The notes beneath the pieces were generated by a model. That model saw nothing but the letters and a program-made list of their open reading frames with translations. It was not told where the DNA came from and did no database searches. From Acidobacteriota bacterium (GTDB taxonomy: Bacteria > Acidobacteriota > Terriglobia > Versatilivoradales > Versatilivoraceae), in the NCBI GenBank assembly GCA_022826755.1, contig JAJDUG010000064.1:1-64000 (forward strand): a stretch of DNA of 64,000 nt. Direction: 5' to 3'. This document shows, piece after piece, positions 26,532-35,321 of the stretch (its first letter is position 1; every line of letters starts with the position of its first letter). The translations under genes and the position numbers were made by a program.

Positions 26532-27869
26532 TCAATAAATGAAATCTGCCTCGAAGCCGTGGGCCGAACTGGCTTGGCGTGTCTGTTCCGGGGGAGGAGC
26601 GATTGCGGCCAACTGTTTCTGCCACTTCAGCTTGAGTTGGCGAAACGCACTCCGGTATTCGGGCTTCAGTGGCTTTGACGGCTGCATCTTGAGAGTGAGC
26701 GGATTCACGAAGACACCGTTTCGCCGCACTCGGTAGTCCAGGTGGGGGCCGGTGGACAGTCCTGTCGATCCCACGTAGCCGATGACCTGGCCCTGGATGA
26801 CTTTCGAACCCCTGCGCAATCCTCTGGCAAAACGGGACAAGTGGGCGTAGTAGGTCGTAAACCCGTTGCCGTGCCTGATTTCAACCATGTTGCCATAGCC
26901 GCCCTTCCATCCGCGGAACCGTACTCGGCCGTTGCCTGCAGCCACGACCCGAGTACCTGTAGGCGCCGCGTAGTCCACTCCGAGGTGCGGCCGTCGCCTT
27001 TTCAGAACGGGATGAAGCCTCCGGTAGGAAAATCGCGAGCTGATGCGGGAAAACTTCACCGGGGACCTGAGAAAGTCTCGTTTGAGCGATCGCCCCGCAT
27101 CGTCAAAGTAGCCCGCCTCACCCTCGGGATCTTCGAATCGGTATCCGGTAAAGAGTTTCCCCGCGTTTCGGAACTCCACGGCCAGGATGTCGCCGTATCG
27201 AACCAGCCGATCTTCCAGGTAGAGCTTTTCGACCATCAGGCGAAATTGGTCCCCTCGTTGGATCTCGGTGTTGAAGTCGATGTCCCAGGAAAAGATCTCG
27301 GCCATGTCCAACGCGAGCTGATCCTTTTCCTGCAGGTCGGAAAGGGTGCCGAACAGGGAGGATTCAATGGTTCCAACCACGGGCAGCACGCGCTTTTCGT
27401 ACTCGATGGCAATCAATTCAGCCCGATAGTCATCCCCGGTGCGATCCACCTGCAGATACTTGAAGGAGTCCACCTGGTAGCGGAATGCCTTCAGCCTGCC
27501 GTCCGCGAGCCATTCCAACTCGAACCGATTCCCTGCCCTGAGTCTGGCCAGGTTGTAGACCGGCCGGCTGGCGCGCGTCAGTCGGTAAACGGTCTCAGGG
27601 GAAAAACCGTGGGCACGCATCAATTGGCCGAAGGTGGCGTTTCTTGCGACTTTCCCCTCGACCACCCTCACTTGGGGCGGCGTTGGGGGGCTGTTGTCGG
27701 AGGCAGGAGTGATCCGGTGGTCCGACGGCTGCATGGGCGCTGCCGAGGGACCGTCAGGAAGCAACCACAGGCAGACCAGGGACAGCACCACGATGGCGCT
27801 GACCATGACAACCGACTCGAGCCGTTCGTTCAGCCTGGATGCAAGACTCTGAGGTCGCTGCTGCGCCAT
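26532..27869 (-). CDS. M23 family metallopeptidase (LytM domain)
   Basis: A 445-residue protein with one N-terminal helix (residues 20-38, VVMVSAIVVLSLVCLWLL). A LysM/OapA-like and Csd3-like middle part contains TFGQLMRAHGFSPETVYRLT. The C-terminal peptidase domain holds HLGVDYAAPTGT (first zinc His and Asp) and YAHLS ... GPHLDYRV (the HxH part). It probably cleaves peptidoglycan cross-links in the periplasm. All catalytic residues are present. It is monocistronic; the PQQ gene starts 190 bp downstream on the same strand. Confidence 0.9.
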   Translation of the reverse strand: MAQQRPQSLASRLNERLESVVMVSAIVVLSLVCLWLLPDGPSAAPMQPSDHRITPASDNSPPTPPQVRVVEGKVARNATFGQLMRAHGFSPETVYRLTRASRPVYNLARLRAGNRFELEWLADGRLKAFRYQVDSFKYLQVDRTGDDYRAELIAIEYEKRVLPVVGTIESSLFGTLSDLQEKDQLALDMAEIFSWDIDFNTEIQRGDQFRLMVEKLYLEDRLVRYGDILAVEFRNAGKLFTGYRFEDPEGEAGYFDDAGRSLKRDFLRSPVKFSRISSRFSYRRLHPVLKRRRPHLGVDYAAPTGTRVVAAGNGRVRFRGWKGGYGNMVEIRHGNGFTTYYAHLSRFARGLRRGSKVIQGQVIGYVGSTGLSTGPHLDYRVRRNGVFVNPLTLKMQPSKPLKPEYRSAFRQLKLKWQKQLAAIAPPPEQTRQASSAHGFEADFIY

Positions 27870-27969
27870 GGCGTCACCAAGGGAGGAATTCAGACCGGAT
27901 TCAGGTTTTCGAAACGCCAGGAAAGCACTCTAACCTAACAGATCGTTCCGACCCATTCAAGCAAAAGGG

Positions 27970-28022
27970 GTGGATGTACTTGCCGTGTTCAAGCCAAAGG
28001 GTCAGATGTACTTGCTGTGTTC
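27970..28022. repeat. Short direct repeat at the 3' end of the CoA-binding gene
   Basis: GATGTACTTGC(C/T)GTGTTC occurs twice, about 32 bp apart. The second copy contains the last codons of the CoA-binding protein gene, so the gene end has been duplicated downstream. Confidence 0.5.
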
Positions 28023-28409
28023 CTTGAGCAGGCAACGATCCATGACCACCGTCAATCCGGCGCTCTCTGCTTTCCGCGCGGCCGTGGCATCAACGACACC
28101 CTCCTGCATCCAAATGGCTCGGACACCGATCCGCATGGTCTGCTCCACCACCAGGGGGACGGCATCCGGACGACGGAAGACATTGACCAGATCGATGGAG
28201 GTGGAGGAAGGAATCTCGAGCAGGCTGGGGTAGCAGAATTCCCCCAGCACCGCCTGGTGGTTCGGATTTACGGGAACGATCCGGTAGCCCTGCGTCTGCA
28301 TGTAGCGGGCCACCGCATTGCTGGGCCTGCTCGGATTGTCCGAAAGACCGACTACGGCAATGGTCCTGGAACATTCGAGCAAGCGCTTGATTTCCGTAGG
28401 ATCGTTCAT
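28002..28409 (-). CDS. CoA-binding domain protein (YccU-like)
   Basis: A 135-residue Rossmann protein with IAVVGLSDNPSRPSNAVARYM near the N-terminus. YRIVPVNP and later WMQEGVVDATAARKAESAGLTVVMDRC follow. This is the CoA_binding_2 family, about 135 residues. The biochemical role is unknown; the fold binds CoA or a nucleotide. The ATG at 28409 was preferred to a longer frame because the family begins here. Confidence 0.88.
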   Translation of the reverse strand: MNDPTEIKRLLECSRTIAVVGLSDNPSRPSNAVARYMQTQGYRIVPVNPNHQAVLGEFCYPSLLEIPSSTSIDLVNVFRRPDAVPLVVEQTMRIGVRAIWMQEGVVDATAARKAESAGLTVVMDRCLLKEHSKYI

Positions 28410-28537
28410 GGTCCACAGACGGGGACAAGCCCGCATGCCTCACCGGGTCGTCAACCCGGAACACCAGAACCTGTCCGGCGTTTCGGGCCAATGGACCACA
28501 GTACCTGTACAAATGCCCCCTACGGGCACCACGGGTG

Positions 28538-28567
28538 AAAATCCGGATCCATTCCGTTTCTCCGGAT
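28538..28567 (-). terminator. Intrinsic terminator after rluB
   Basis: On the minus strand a 7-bp stem (ATCCGGA 28567-28561 with TCCGGAT 28547-28541) is followed by TTTT, about 20 bp after the rluB stop. Confidence 0.6.
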
Positions 28568-28587
28568 CCGACTTGAGCCGGCCGGTC

Positions 28588-29325
28588 TCACGCCTGCCTG
28601 CGTGTGTCCACCGCCGAATCCATGAAGCGTGTCACTTCCCGGCGGCTCAAGTGGCGGTACTCTCCCGGCTTGAGCCGGGCGTCTTTCAAGAATCCAATCT
28701 GGACCCGCCGTAACTTGATCACAGTGTGTCCGACACGGTCAAACATTTTCCGGATCTGGTTGTTCCTGCCCTCGATCAGCGTGATTCTCAGCCAACAGTT
28801 GTCGGACTGCTTCACCACGGAGACTTTGCAGGGCGCCAGCTTTCTTCCGTCCAGCGAGAGTCCTTTCGAGACCTTCGCCAGAATCGTCCGACCGGGATTT
28901 CCTCTCACCTTTGCCATATAGGTCTTGGGACAGTGAGGTCCAGCGGTGGCGATCCGATTGGAAAACTCGCCGTCGTTGGTCAGGAGCAACAATCCTTCAG
29001 TGTTGAAATCCAGACGGCCGACAGAGTTCACTCCCGGTGGACATCCGCGAATCAGTTGGGAAACAAGCGGCCTTCCAGCCGGGTCCGAATGGGTGCACAA
29101 ATACCCTCGCGGCTTGTTCAGGAGCAGATAGGTCTGCCGTCCGGGCGAACGAATGCGTTTCCCGTCGACTCGAACATGGTCATGGGAGGCATCCACTTTC
29201 TCACCCAGCCGCGTGACCGGCTTGCCGTTTACGGAGACCCTTCCCTCCTGAATCAAACGCTCGGCCTGGCGCCGGGAACAAACGCCGGCGTTGGCAATGA
29301 CTTTTTGCAGCCGGTCCGCCACCAT
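28588..29325 (-). CDS. rluB: Ribosomal large-subunit pseudouridine synthase B family
   Basis: A 245-residue protein. The N-terminal S4 RNA-binding domain is RLQKVIANAGVCSRRQAERLI. The catalytic motif GRLDFNTEGLLLLTNDG contains the Asp. The C-terminal ITLIEGRNNQIRKMFDRVGH is typical of the RsuA/RluB/E/F group. It makes pseudouridine in 23S rRNA. It starts 2 bp after scpB stops, so they form an operon, as in many bacteria. Confidence 0.94.
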   Translation of the reverse strand: MVADRLQKVIANAGVCSRRQAERLIQEGRVSVNGKPVTRLGEKVDASHDHVRVDGKRIRSPGRQTYLLLNKPRGYLCTHSDPAGRPLVSQLIRGCPPGVNSVGRLDFNTEGLLLLTNDGEFSNRIATAGPHCPKTYMAKVRGNPGRTILAKVSKGLSLDGRKLAPCKVSVVKQSDNCWLRITLIEGRNNQIRKMFDRVGHTVIKLRRVQIGFLKDARLKPGEYRHLSRREVTRFMDSAVDTRRQA

Positions 29326-29327
29326 GG

Positions 29328-30077
29328 CTACGAGTCCCCGGCAGCCGGCACCCGATCGGAATTCCCGGCGCCTCCCGGGTTCTGTTCGGCATCCCACATC
29401 TTCCGGGACTCGGCCGCACTCTGACCGCCGGTCGACTGTTTGCCGGTGTTCGAGGCGGAGATGGCTGTCTCCCGGGGGCTCACCGGGCCTTCTGCTCCCG
29501 TTTCCGATTCGACGCCGCTCACGACCGCCACTCCCTCCAGGGATGCCTGCGCCAGTTCCTGATATTCATCCAGGCTGGGGAGTTCCTCCAGGTTCTTGAG
29601 CCCGAATTGAAGCAAAAAGTCCCGAGTGGTCTTATAGAGAGTGGGTCGGCCCACAACGTTCTTGCGCCCGCCGCTGGTCACCAGTTTCTTTTCGACCAGG
29701 GTTTTCATGACGGCCGCTGCATTGACTCCCCGAATTTCCTGGATTTCCGGGAGAGTGACCGGCTGCCGATAGGCGATCACCGCCAGGGTTTCCAGGGCCG
29801 GCAGCGAGAGTCTGATCGATGGGGTCTGGTACTTCAGAAACTTCTGAACCCAAGCGTGATGTTCGGGCTTGGTGGCCATCTTGTAGCCGTCGGCGATCTC
29901 CTTGATCTCGATTCCGTGCTCCGGCGAGGAGTAGCGGTTGCGGAGACGAGAAATCGCCTGGCGAATGGCAGCCTCGTTCTCTTCTCCCAACAACTCGATC
30001 ATGGAAGCCACGGTGACGGGTTCCTCCGCCAGGTAGATCAGCGACTCCACGATCGGTCTCAGCTTTTCTTCATTCAT
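29328..30077 (-). CDS. scpB: Segregation and condensation protein B
   Basis: A 249-residue protein with two winged-helix domains. PIVESLIYLAEEPVTV opens the first; LPALETLAVIAYRQPVTLPEIQEIRGVNAAAVMKTL and GRPTLYKTTRDFLLQFGL mark the second. It joins ScpA and SMC in chromosome condensation. The last 60 residues are a low-complexity Ser/Gly/Glu tail not needed for the fold. The ATG at 30077 was chosen from homology. Unlike in most genomes, scpA is not adjacent: a 443-bp repeat-filled gap separates them. Confidence 0.93.
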   Translation of the reverse strand: MNEEKLRPIVESLIYLAEEPVTVASMIELLGEENEAAIRQAISRLRNRYSSPEHGIEIKEIADGYKMATKPEHHAWVQKFLKYQTPSIRLSLPALETLAVIAYRQPVTLPEIQEIRGVNAAAVMKTLVEKKLVTSGGRKNVVGRPTLYKTTRDFLLQFGLKNLEELPSLDEYQELAQASLEGVAVVSGVESETGAEGPVSPRETAISASNTGKQSTGGQSAAESRKMWDAEQNPGGAGNSDRVPAAGDS

Positions 30078-30520
30078 CCCCCACTCCGAATCTCGATCAG
30101 CAACCTGCCTGAAACAACAGAAAAAAGAGTTATCCACGAAGACACACGAAGGACTACGAAGACACACGAAGAACGACTAATGTTCCTTACCCACTCAAAG
30201 GGAACGCCCCTTGGATTGGGGTGAGGGAAAACGCAGCCAGTCAGCTTCCCGTGCCACAACCTCTCGTCCTGTTAATCCCGTGCATCCTGTGCATCATGTT
30301 CAATAGGGTGATAACCGGATCAACCGGACAGGGTCCTTGTTGCCGACAGGCCACGAAGAAAAGCCGAAAGAGATCCATTCGTATTCGTGTCTATTCGTGT
30401 TCATTCGTGGTTCGTCTTTTTTAACGACCCCCTGTTTCACTCTCGAATGATCCACCCCGTCGTGGGGGGGGGCACGGCTATTCACTCTCCACTCTCCACT
30501 CTTCACTCTCCACTCCGATA
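30078..30520. repeat. Repeat-filled gap between scpA and scpB (family D, copy 1)
   Basis: The gap holds ACGAAGACACACGAAGG-like tandem units (30130-30170), CCTGTGCATCATG-type strings, TTCGTGTCTATTCGTGTTCATTCGTGG (30386-30412) and CTGTTTCACTCTCGAATGATCC. It ends in tandem CACTCTCCACTCTTCACTCTCCAC units. Several of these recur at 58290-58480, 5678-5730 and 44705-44730. No gene is seen. Confidence 0.6.
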
Positions 30521-31309
30521 TCAGGGTCTGCCGGCCACTGCCAGTTCTATCCTGCCCGTCCATTGTTCAAGGTCACCCATCACCTCGGCAAATTTATCCT
30601 TGCGCCTGGCCACGATATCTCCGAAACGCTGCTTTTGAACCAGCACAATGGCCTGTAGATAGGACATCTCCAACAGGGCGACAAAAACCACCACCAGGGC
30701 CTTTCGGCTCCGATAGAGGGCAAACAAGCGGTCGACGGAGACCTCGCCCCGAGAATCCTCGAAAATGGCCTTCAAGTCCTGGAGGACCTTCCCAATGCTC
30801 ACCTCTTCCTGCTCTATTTCCATGGCTCGGGCGGCTCTGCGCCGCTCCTGGATTCTGTGGAGACAGATGATCAGGTCGAAAGAGCTGGCGTTCAGCTCGG
30901 GTTCCGCGGGTGTTTCCCGATATTCCCTCACTCCCGGAAGGGTCCAGCTGGCCCTCTCCAACTGTTCTTTCTGGTGGAGCATTTGAGCAGCGTTCTTGAA
31001 CGTTTCGTGCTCCAGCAGCCGGTGCACCAGCTCGGCCCGGGGATCGTCCTGATCGCTCTCCGGCTCAAGGGGATCGGCAGGGAGAAGCATCCTGGACTTG
31101 ATATGGATGAGGGTTGCCGCCATGAACAGGAACTCGCCGGCAAGCTTGATGTCGAGTTCCTGCATGGCCTGGATCGTGTCCAGGTACTGCCGTGTAATCC
31201 TGGCGATGGGAATATCGTAGATGTCGATCTGCTGCTTGCGAATCAACTCCAGCAACAGATCCAGGGGACCCTCGTAGGCCGGCAACTGAATCCTGTAAGG
31301 ATCGTCCAT
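30521..31309 (-). CDS. scpA: Segregation and condensation protein A
   Basis: A 262-residue kleisin with the N-terminal SMC-binding segment YEGPLDLLLELIRKQQIDIYDIPIARIT. Then comes the family LAGEFLFMAATLIHIKSRMLLP, and the C-terminal winged helix has ALLEMSYLQAIVLVQKQRFGDI. It bridges SMC heads with ScpB. It starts 7 bp after trpS stops, so it is cotranscribed with trpS and the site-2 protease gene. Confidence 0.96.
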   Translation of the reverse strand: MDDPYRIQLPAYEGPLDLLLELIRKQQIDIYDIPIARITRQYLDTIQAMQELDIKLAGEFLFMAATLIHIKSRMLLPADPLEPESDQDDPRAELVHRLLEHETFKNAAQMLHQKEQLERASWTLPGVREYRETPAEPELNASSFDLIICLHRIQERRRAARAMEIEQEEVSIGKVLQDLKAIFEDSRGEVSVDRLFALYRSRKALVVVFVALLEMSYLQAIVLVQKQRFGDIVARRKDKFAEVMGDLEQWTGRIELAVAGRP

Positions 31310-31316
31310 GGGGTTG

Positions 31317-32318
31317 TCAGGTCATCTTCATGGCCTGTCTCACGGCCTGCATGGTCTCCCCGGCTTCCCGGGCGGCCCGTCGATTTCCGTCCTGGATGAT
31401 TTCACCGATCTCTCGACGACGTCCCGCGTAATCCTGCCGGCGCTCCAGCAGGGGGGACAACTCCCGGATCAAGCCGTCGCTCATCCACTTCTTGCAGTCG
31501 ACGCAACCGATCCCGGCCGTTCGGCATTCTCTGTCGACAGTCGCCCGTGTCTCCTGGGACGAATAGATCTTGTGGTAGGAAAAAACCGGGCAGATTTCAG
31601 GATTCCCCGGATCGTGGCGACGCTTTCGGGCCGGATCGGTCATCATTGTCCTGACCTTGGTGCGAATGGTTTCGGGGGAGTCGGAAAGGGAGATGTCGTT
31701 GCCGTAACTCTTGCTCATCTTGCGCCCATCCAGTCCGGGAAGCCTGGAGACGGGAGTCAACAGGGCCTGCGGCTCCGGGAACACCGGCCCGTAGAGGGAG
31801 TTGAAGCGCCGGCCGATCTCTCGGGTGAGCTCCACGTGAGGCACCTGATCTTCGCCCACCGGCACAGCGTCGGCCCTGTACATCAGGATATCCGCGGCCT
31901 GCAGCACCGGATACCCCAGAAAGCCGTAATTCCCCAAGTCCTTGTCGGTGACGTTGTCTCGCTGTTCCTTGTAGGTCGGGACCCTCTCCAGCCATCCCAG
32001 CGGCGTGATCATGGAGAAGAGGAGGTGCAACTCGGCGTGCTCGGGAACTGCCGACTGGACGAAGAGCACCGACTTTTGCGGATCAAGACCGGCTGCCAGC
32101 CAGTCGATCATGATCTCGGTGCGGAACTGGTCGATTTCCGAAGTGTCGGCGAAATCGGAGGTCAGCGCATGCCAGTCGGCAATGAAATGAAAACTCCGGT
32201 ATCGCTCCTGAAGTTCCACCCAGTTTTTCAGGGCACCCACCACGTGCCCGAGATGGAGCTTGCCGGTGGGACGCATCCCACTGGAAATTCGAGGTTTGGG
32301 GGGTTGCGAGGGAACCAT
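31317..32318 (-). CDS. trpS: Tryptophanyl-tRNA synthetase
   Basis: A 333-residue class I synthetase. The HIGH-type motif is HLGH in GKLHLGHVVGAL (residues 20-31) and the KMSKS motif is intact in GRKMSKSYGND. It charges tRNA-Trp in the cytoplasm. A CxxxxxxCxxC cluster (CRTAGIGCVDCKK) near residue 270 resembles that of a subset of bacterial enzymes. It sits between the site-2 protease gene and scpA, an arrangement also seen in other bacteria. Confidence 0.96.
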   Translation of the reverse strand: MVPSQPPKPRISSGMRPTGKLHLGHVVGALKNWVELQERYRSFHFIADWHALTSDFADTSEIDQFRTEIMIDWLAAGLDPQKSVLFVQSAVPEHAELHLLFSMITPLGWLERVPTYKEQRDNVTDKDLGNYGFLGYPVLQAADILMYRADAVPVGEDQVPHVELTREIGRRFNSLYGPVFPEPQALLTPVSRLPGLDGRKMSKSYGNDISLSDSPETIRTKVRTMMTDPARKRRHDPGNPEICPVFSYHKIYSSQETRATVDRECRTAGIGCVDCKKWMSDGLIRELSPLLERRQDYAGRRREIGEIIQDGNRRAAREAGETMQAVRQAMKMT

Positions 32319-32349
32319 GTGGCAATAACGCCCGGCTCAGGCTGCGCCG

Positions 32350-33003
32350 TCAGGCGGCGATGATCCAGCGGACGATTTCTATGAAGGGGCTCAGCACTCC
32401 ACCGATCACACCCAGGTAAAGACATCCAAAGAGAATCAAGAACCCGTAGGGCCGAATCCGCTCGTAGGCATCGGCCAGATCGCGAGGCAGAAAATGCAGC
32501 AGGATCCAACTGCCGTCCAAGGGCGGGATGGGAACCATGTTGAAGACAGCCAGGGCGGTATTGAGGATCGCTCCCAGCAGACACATCCGCCAGACCGGCT
32601 CCAGCGCCGTCCCCTCGATCGCTCCTCCACCCGCGTGGTAGCTCTGGAGCGCCTTGATGAGCAGCAGAAAAACGGCCAGGAGCAACAGGTTGCTGATGGG
32701 TCCGGCCGCGGCAATCCAGATGCCCGCCTTGCGGCGATCCCTGACATGGAGCGGATTCCAGGGAACCGGCTTGGCCCAACCGAACAGCAGCATCCCCGAA
32801 AAAAAAGCAATGGCGGGGAAAATCAGGGTTCCAACCACATCGATATGGGGGATCGGGTTCAAGGTGACCCTTCCGAGATAACGCGCCGTGGGGTCGCCGA
32901 ACCGTTCGGCCGTCCAGGCATGGGCCGCCTCATGCACGCTGAGCGAGAACAGAAACACGATCATGAAAAAGAGGAACTGGACCAGCTGAGAGCTTTCGAT
33001 CAC
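32350..33003 (-). CDS. Site-2 protease family (M50) membrane metallopeptidase
   Basis: A 217-residue membrane protein with the zinc motif HEAAH (residues 24-28). The third ligand lies in the NMVPIPPLDGSWIL segment (Asp). About six helices are predicted. It belongs to the short Rip/YwhC-type group without a PDZ domain. Such proteases cut membrane-embedded regulators, but the substrate is not known here. It is the first gene of the cluster with trpS and scpA. Confidence 0.92.
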   Translation of the reverse strand: MIESSQLVQFLFFMIVFLFSLSVHEAAHAWTAERFGDPTARYLGRVTLNPIPHIDVVGTLIFPAIAFFSGMLLFGWAKPVPWNPLHVRDRRKAGIWIAAAGPISNLLLLAVFLLLIKALQSYHAGGGAIEGTALEPVWRMCLLGAILNTALAVFNMVPIPPLDGSWILLHFLPRDLADAYERIRPYGFLILFGCLYLGVIGGVLSPFIEIVRWIIAA

Positions 33004-33148
33004 CGAATACCCTGCCGAGGAAGGCCGTGCCTTGCAGCGGCTGCCGAATGCAATGACCCGCCCGCCACAATCAGCAGCAGCTTAGCATAGGTGAACGGAG
33101 AAACTCTAGCCGGGCAGGCAGTGCCGCCTGGCCCTCTGCCGGGGCTCC

Positions 33149-33177
33149 TTGTTGGATCGAAGTGCCGATAGTATAAT
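33149..33177 (+). promoter_or_regulatory. Sigma70 promoter of the hem operon
   Basis: TTGTTG (33149-33154) and a perfect TATAAT (33172-33177) are separated by 17 bp. Transcription would start near 33184, which rules out the upstream Met codons and supports the start at 33236. Confidence 0.65.
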
Positions 33178-33235
33178 GGCTTGCGGTGGATCGTCCCGAC
33201 TGGCGACGGCCGCCGAATTCGTCTCAGAGACCCCT

Positions 33236-34036
33236 ATGAGCCTGCTGCTGCTTCGCTTGACCATTGCGTTCTACTCGGTAGGCCTGCTCCACTCGTTCCT
33301 GACCATCATCACCCGCAAGAAGACCCTGTTTCGGGTCGCCCTGGCCGGTATTTCGGTGGGATTTCTGTGCCATCTGCTGGCCATTTCCGTGGCCTGGTTC
33401 GAAACCCGTCACCCGCCGATCAGCGAATTGCAGGGGGTGCTTTCCTTCTTCGCCCTGGTGATCGTGCTGGCATTCCTCCTGGCCTATGCCCGCTACCGGC
33501 TGGATTCGTTGAGCGTGTTCGTTTTCCCGCTGGCCTTCATTTTGACGCTGGCCGCCAACCTGACGTCGGAGCCCAGCCAGCCCTTTCCCGAGATGCTGGG
33601 AAGCCTTTGGCTGTACCTGCACGTCCCCTTCATCTTCCTTGCATACGCCGCCTTTTTTGTGGCCTTCGCCTCCGGGTTGATGTACCTCATCCAGGAAAAC
33701 GAGCTGAAACGTCGAAGACCCCAGGCGTTCTACTATCGCCTGCCCTCCCTTGAGGTGTGCGACGAGTTGGGATATCGGGCTCTCAGCATCGGTTTTCCGC
33801 TGCTGACTCTGGGATTGGTGGCGGGCGTCCTCTGGCAGGCGCCATGGGAGCTGGACAAGAAGATCATTGCCTCCTTCAGCACCTGGATCGTCTATGCCGT
33901 TCTCATCGCCTATCGACTCTCTGAAGGCCTGCGCGGCAGGCGCGCGGCCTGGATGTCCATCCTGGGATTCATTCTCGTTCTGGCATCTTTTTTCGGGACC
34001 CGCTCCCAGGGCAGCGCCCATCCTTTCATCCAATGA
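33236..34036 (+). CDS. hemX: HemX/CcsA-family cytochrome c assembly membrane protein
   Basis: A 266-residue protein with about eight membrane helices, matching the CcsA/HemX family (LHVPFIFLAYAAFFVAFASGLMYLIQE, then PLLTLGLVAGVLW). The heme-handling tryptophan motif is reduced to WQAPWELDKK...STW, as in HemX, and is not the full WWD motif. HemX lowers the amount of glutamyl-tRNA reductase in Bacillus; a role in cytochrome c assembly is also possible. It overlaps hemA by 4 bp (ATGA), giving a hemX-hemA-hemC order like the Bacillus hemAXCD operon. Confidence 0.85.
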   Translation: MSLLLLRLTIAFYSVGLLHSFLTIITRKKTLFRVALAGISVGFLCHLLAISVAWFETRHPPISELQGVLSFFALVIVLAFLLAYARYRLDSLSVFVFPLAFILTLAANLTSEPSQPFPEMLGSLWLYLHVPFIFLAYAAFFVAFASGLMYLIQENELKRRRPQAFYYRLPSLEVCDELGYRALSIGFPLLTLGLVAGVLWQAPWELDKKIIASFSTWIVYAVLIAYRLSEGLRGRRAAWMSILGFILVLASFFGTRSQGSAHPFIQ

Positions 34037-35298
34037 GTCTCCTACTGGTAGGACTTAGCCACAGGACAGCTCCCGTCGAGATCCGTGAGAGGCTTCACTT
34101 TCCGGATTCAAGTCTCCAGGATGCATTGCAGCGCCTCACCTCCCAATCGGCCATTGCCGAGAGCCTGATCCTGTCGACCTGCAATCGGACAGAGGTTCTG
34201 GCCCACTCGGCGGACGCTCAACGCGGTGTGATGCTGGTCAGGAACTTCATCTCCGATTTTCACCGCCAGCCTGAACGGTCGTTGCACCCCTACCTCTATG
34301 ACCTGACCCATTCCGAGGTGGTGCGCCACGTGTTCCGAGTGGCCAGCAGCCTGGATTCGATGGTTTTGGGGGAACCCCAGATACTGGGCCAGTTCAAGAC
34401 CGCATTCAGTCTGGCCCGCAGGATCGGCTCCGTGGGGGATGCGCTGAGTCCCCTGATTCATCGAGCCTTTTTTGTGGCCAAACGGGTGCGGTCGGAGACC
34501 GCCATCTCCAGCGCTGCAGTTTCGGTCAGCTTTGCCGCCGTGGAATTGGCCAGAAAGATTTTCGACCACTTGAGCGGACGGACGGTACTGCTGATGGGCG
34601 CCGGAAAGATGAGCGAACTGGCGGCCAAGCACCTGGTTTCACAGGGGACCACCCAACTGCTGGTCTGGAACCGGACCTATCGGCGGGCCGTGGAGATGGC
34701 CAGGGACCTGAATGGAGAGGCCATCCCTCCGGAAGAGCTCTTTCGCCATGTCGAACGTGCGGATATCGTCATCTGTTCCACCGGTTCCCCCGGGTTCATC
34801 CTCACCAGGTCCGACGGGCAACGGTTGATCCAGTTGCGCAAGAACCGACCGGTCTTCATCATCGATATCGCGGTGCCCCGAGACGTGGATCCCGAGGTGA
34901 ACGACCTGGACAACATTTTTCTCTATGACATCGACGACCTTCAGCACGTGGTCGACGCCAACCTCAAGCAGCGCCGTAGAGAAGCCCAATTTGCGGAGGC
35001 CATCGTCCAGGAGGAAGTCCAGTCCTTCATCAAGCAAGCGCGAGGATTGGATGTGGCTCCGGCCATCGTCTCGCTGCGGAAGCACTGGGACGTCGTTCGT
35101 AGAGAGGAACTCGCCAGAAACCGCGCGAAGCTGGGGGATCTGAACGAACAGCAGGAAGCTGCGCTGGAGCAGTTGACTCGAGGGATATTGAACAAGATCC
35201 TGCACGGCCCCATCTCGGAAATCAAATCGTTGGGCCAGGACCCGGACGCGGAGCAGAAAATCGCCACCATCAAGCGCATGCTGGGACTGAAGCACTGA
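34033..35298 (+). CDS. hemA: Glutamyl-tRNA reductase
   Basis: A 421-residue enzyme that reduces glutamyl-tRNA to glutamate-1-semialdehyde, the first committed step of C5-route heme synthesis. GLSHRTAPVEIRE opens the catalytic domain. Cys50 in LSTCNRTEV is the nucleophile. The NADPH domain has LMGAGKMSELAAKHL, and a C-terminal dimerisation helix follows. Translation is coupled to hemX; hemC follows after 23 bp. Confidence 0.97.
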   Translation: MSLLLVGLSHRTAPVEIRERLHFPDSSLQDALQRLTSQSAIAESLILSTCNRTEVLAHSADAQRGVMLVRNFISDFHRQPERSLHPYLYDLTHSEVVRHVFRVASSLDSMVLGEPQILGQFKTAFSLARRIGSVGDALSPLIHRAFFVAKRVRSETAISSAAVSVSFAAVELARKIFDHLSGRTVLLMGAGKMSELAAKHLVSQGTTQLLVWNRTYRRAVEMARDLNGEAIPPEELFRHVERADIVICSTGSPGFILTRSDGQRLIQLRKNRPVFIIDIAVPRDVDPEVNDLDNIFLYDIDDLQHVVDANLKQRRREAQFAEAIVQEEVQSFIKQARGLDVAPAIVSLRKHWDVVRREELARNRAKLGDLNEQQEAALEQLTRGILNKILHGPISEIKSLGQDPDAEQKIATIKRMLGLKH

Positions 35299-35321
35299 CC
35301 TGCGGGGGTTGGAACCCCATC

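Noticed and set aside
30480-30520. Tandem CACTCTCCACTCTTCACT units as a CRISPR array
   Set aside because: Units are short, directly adjacent and have no unique spacers or cas genes; it is a simple repeat.
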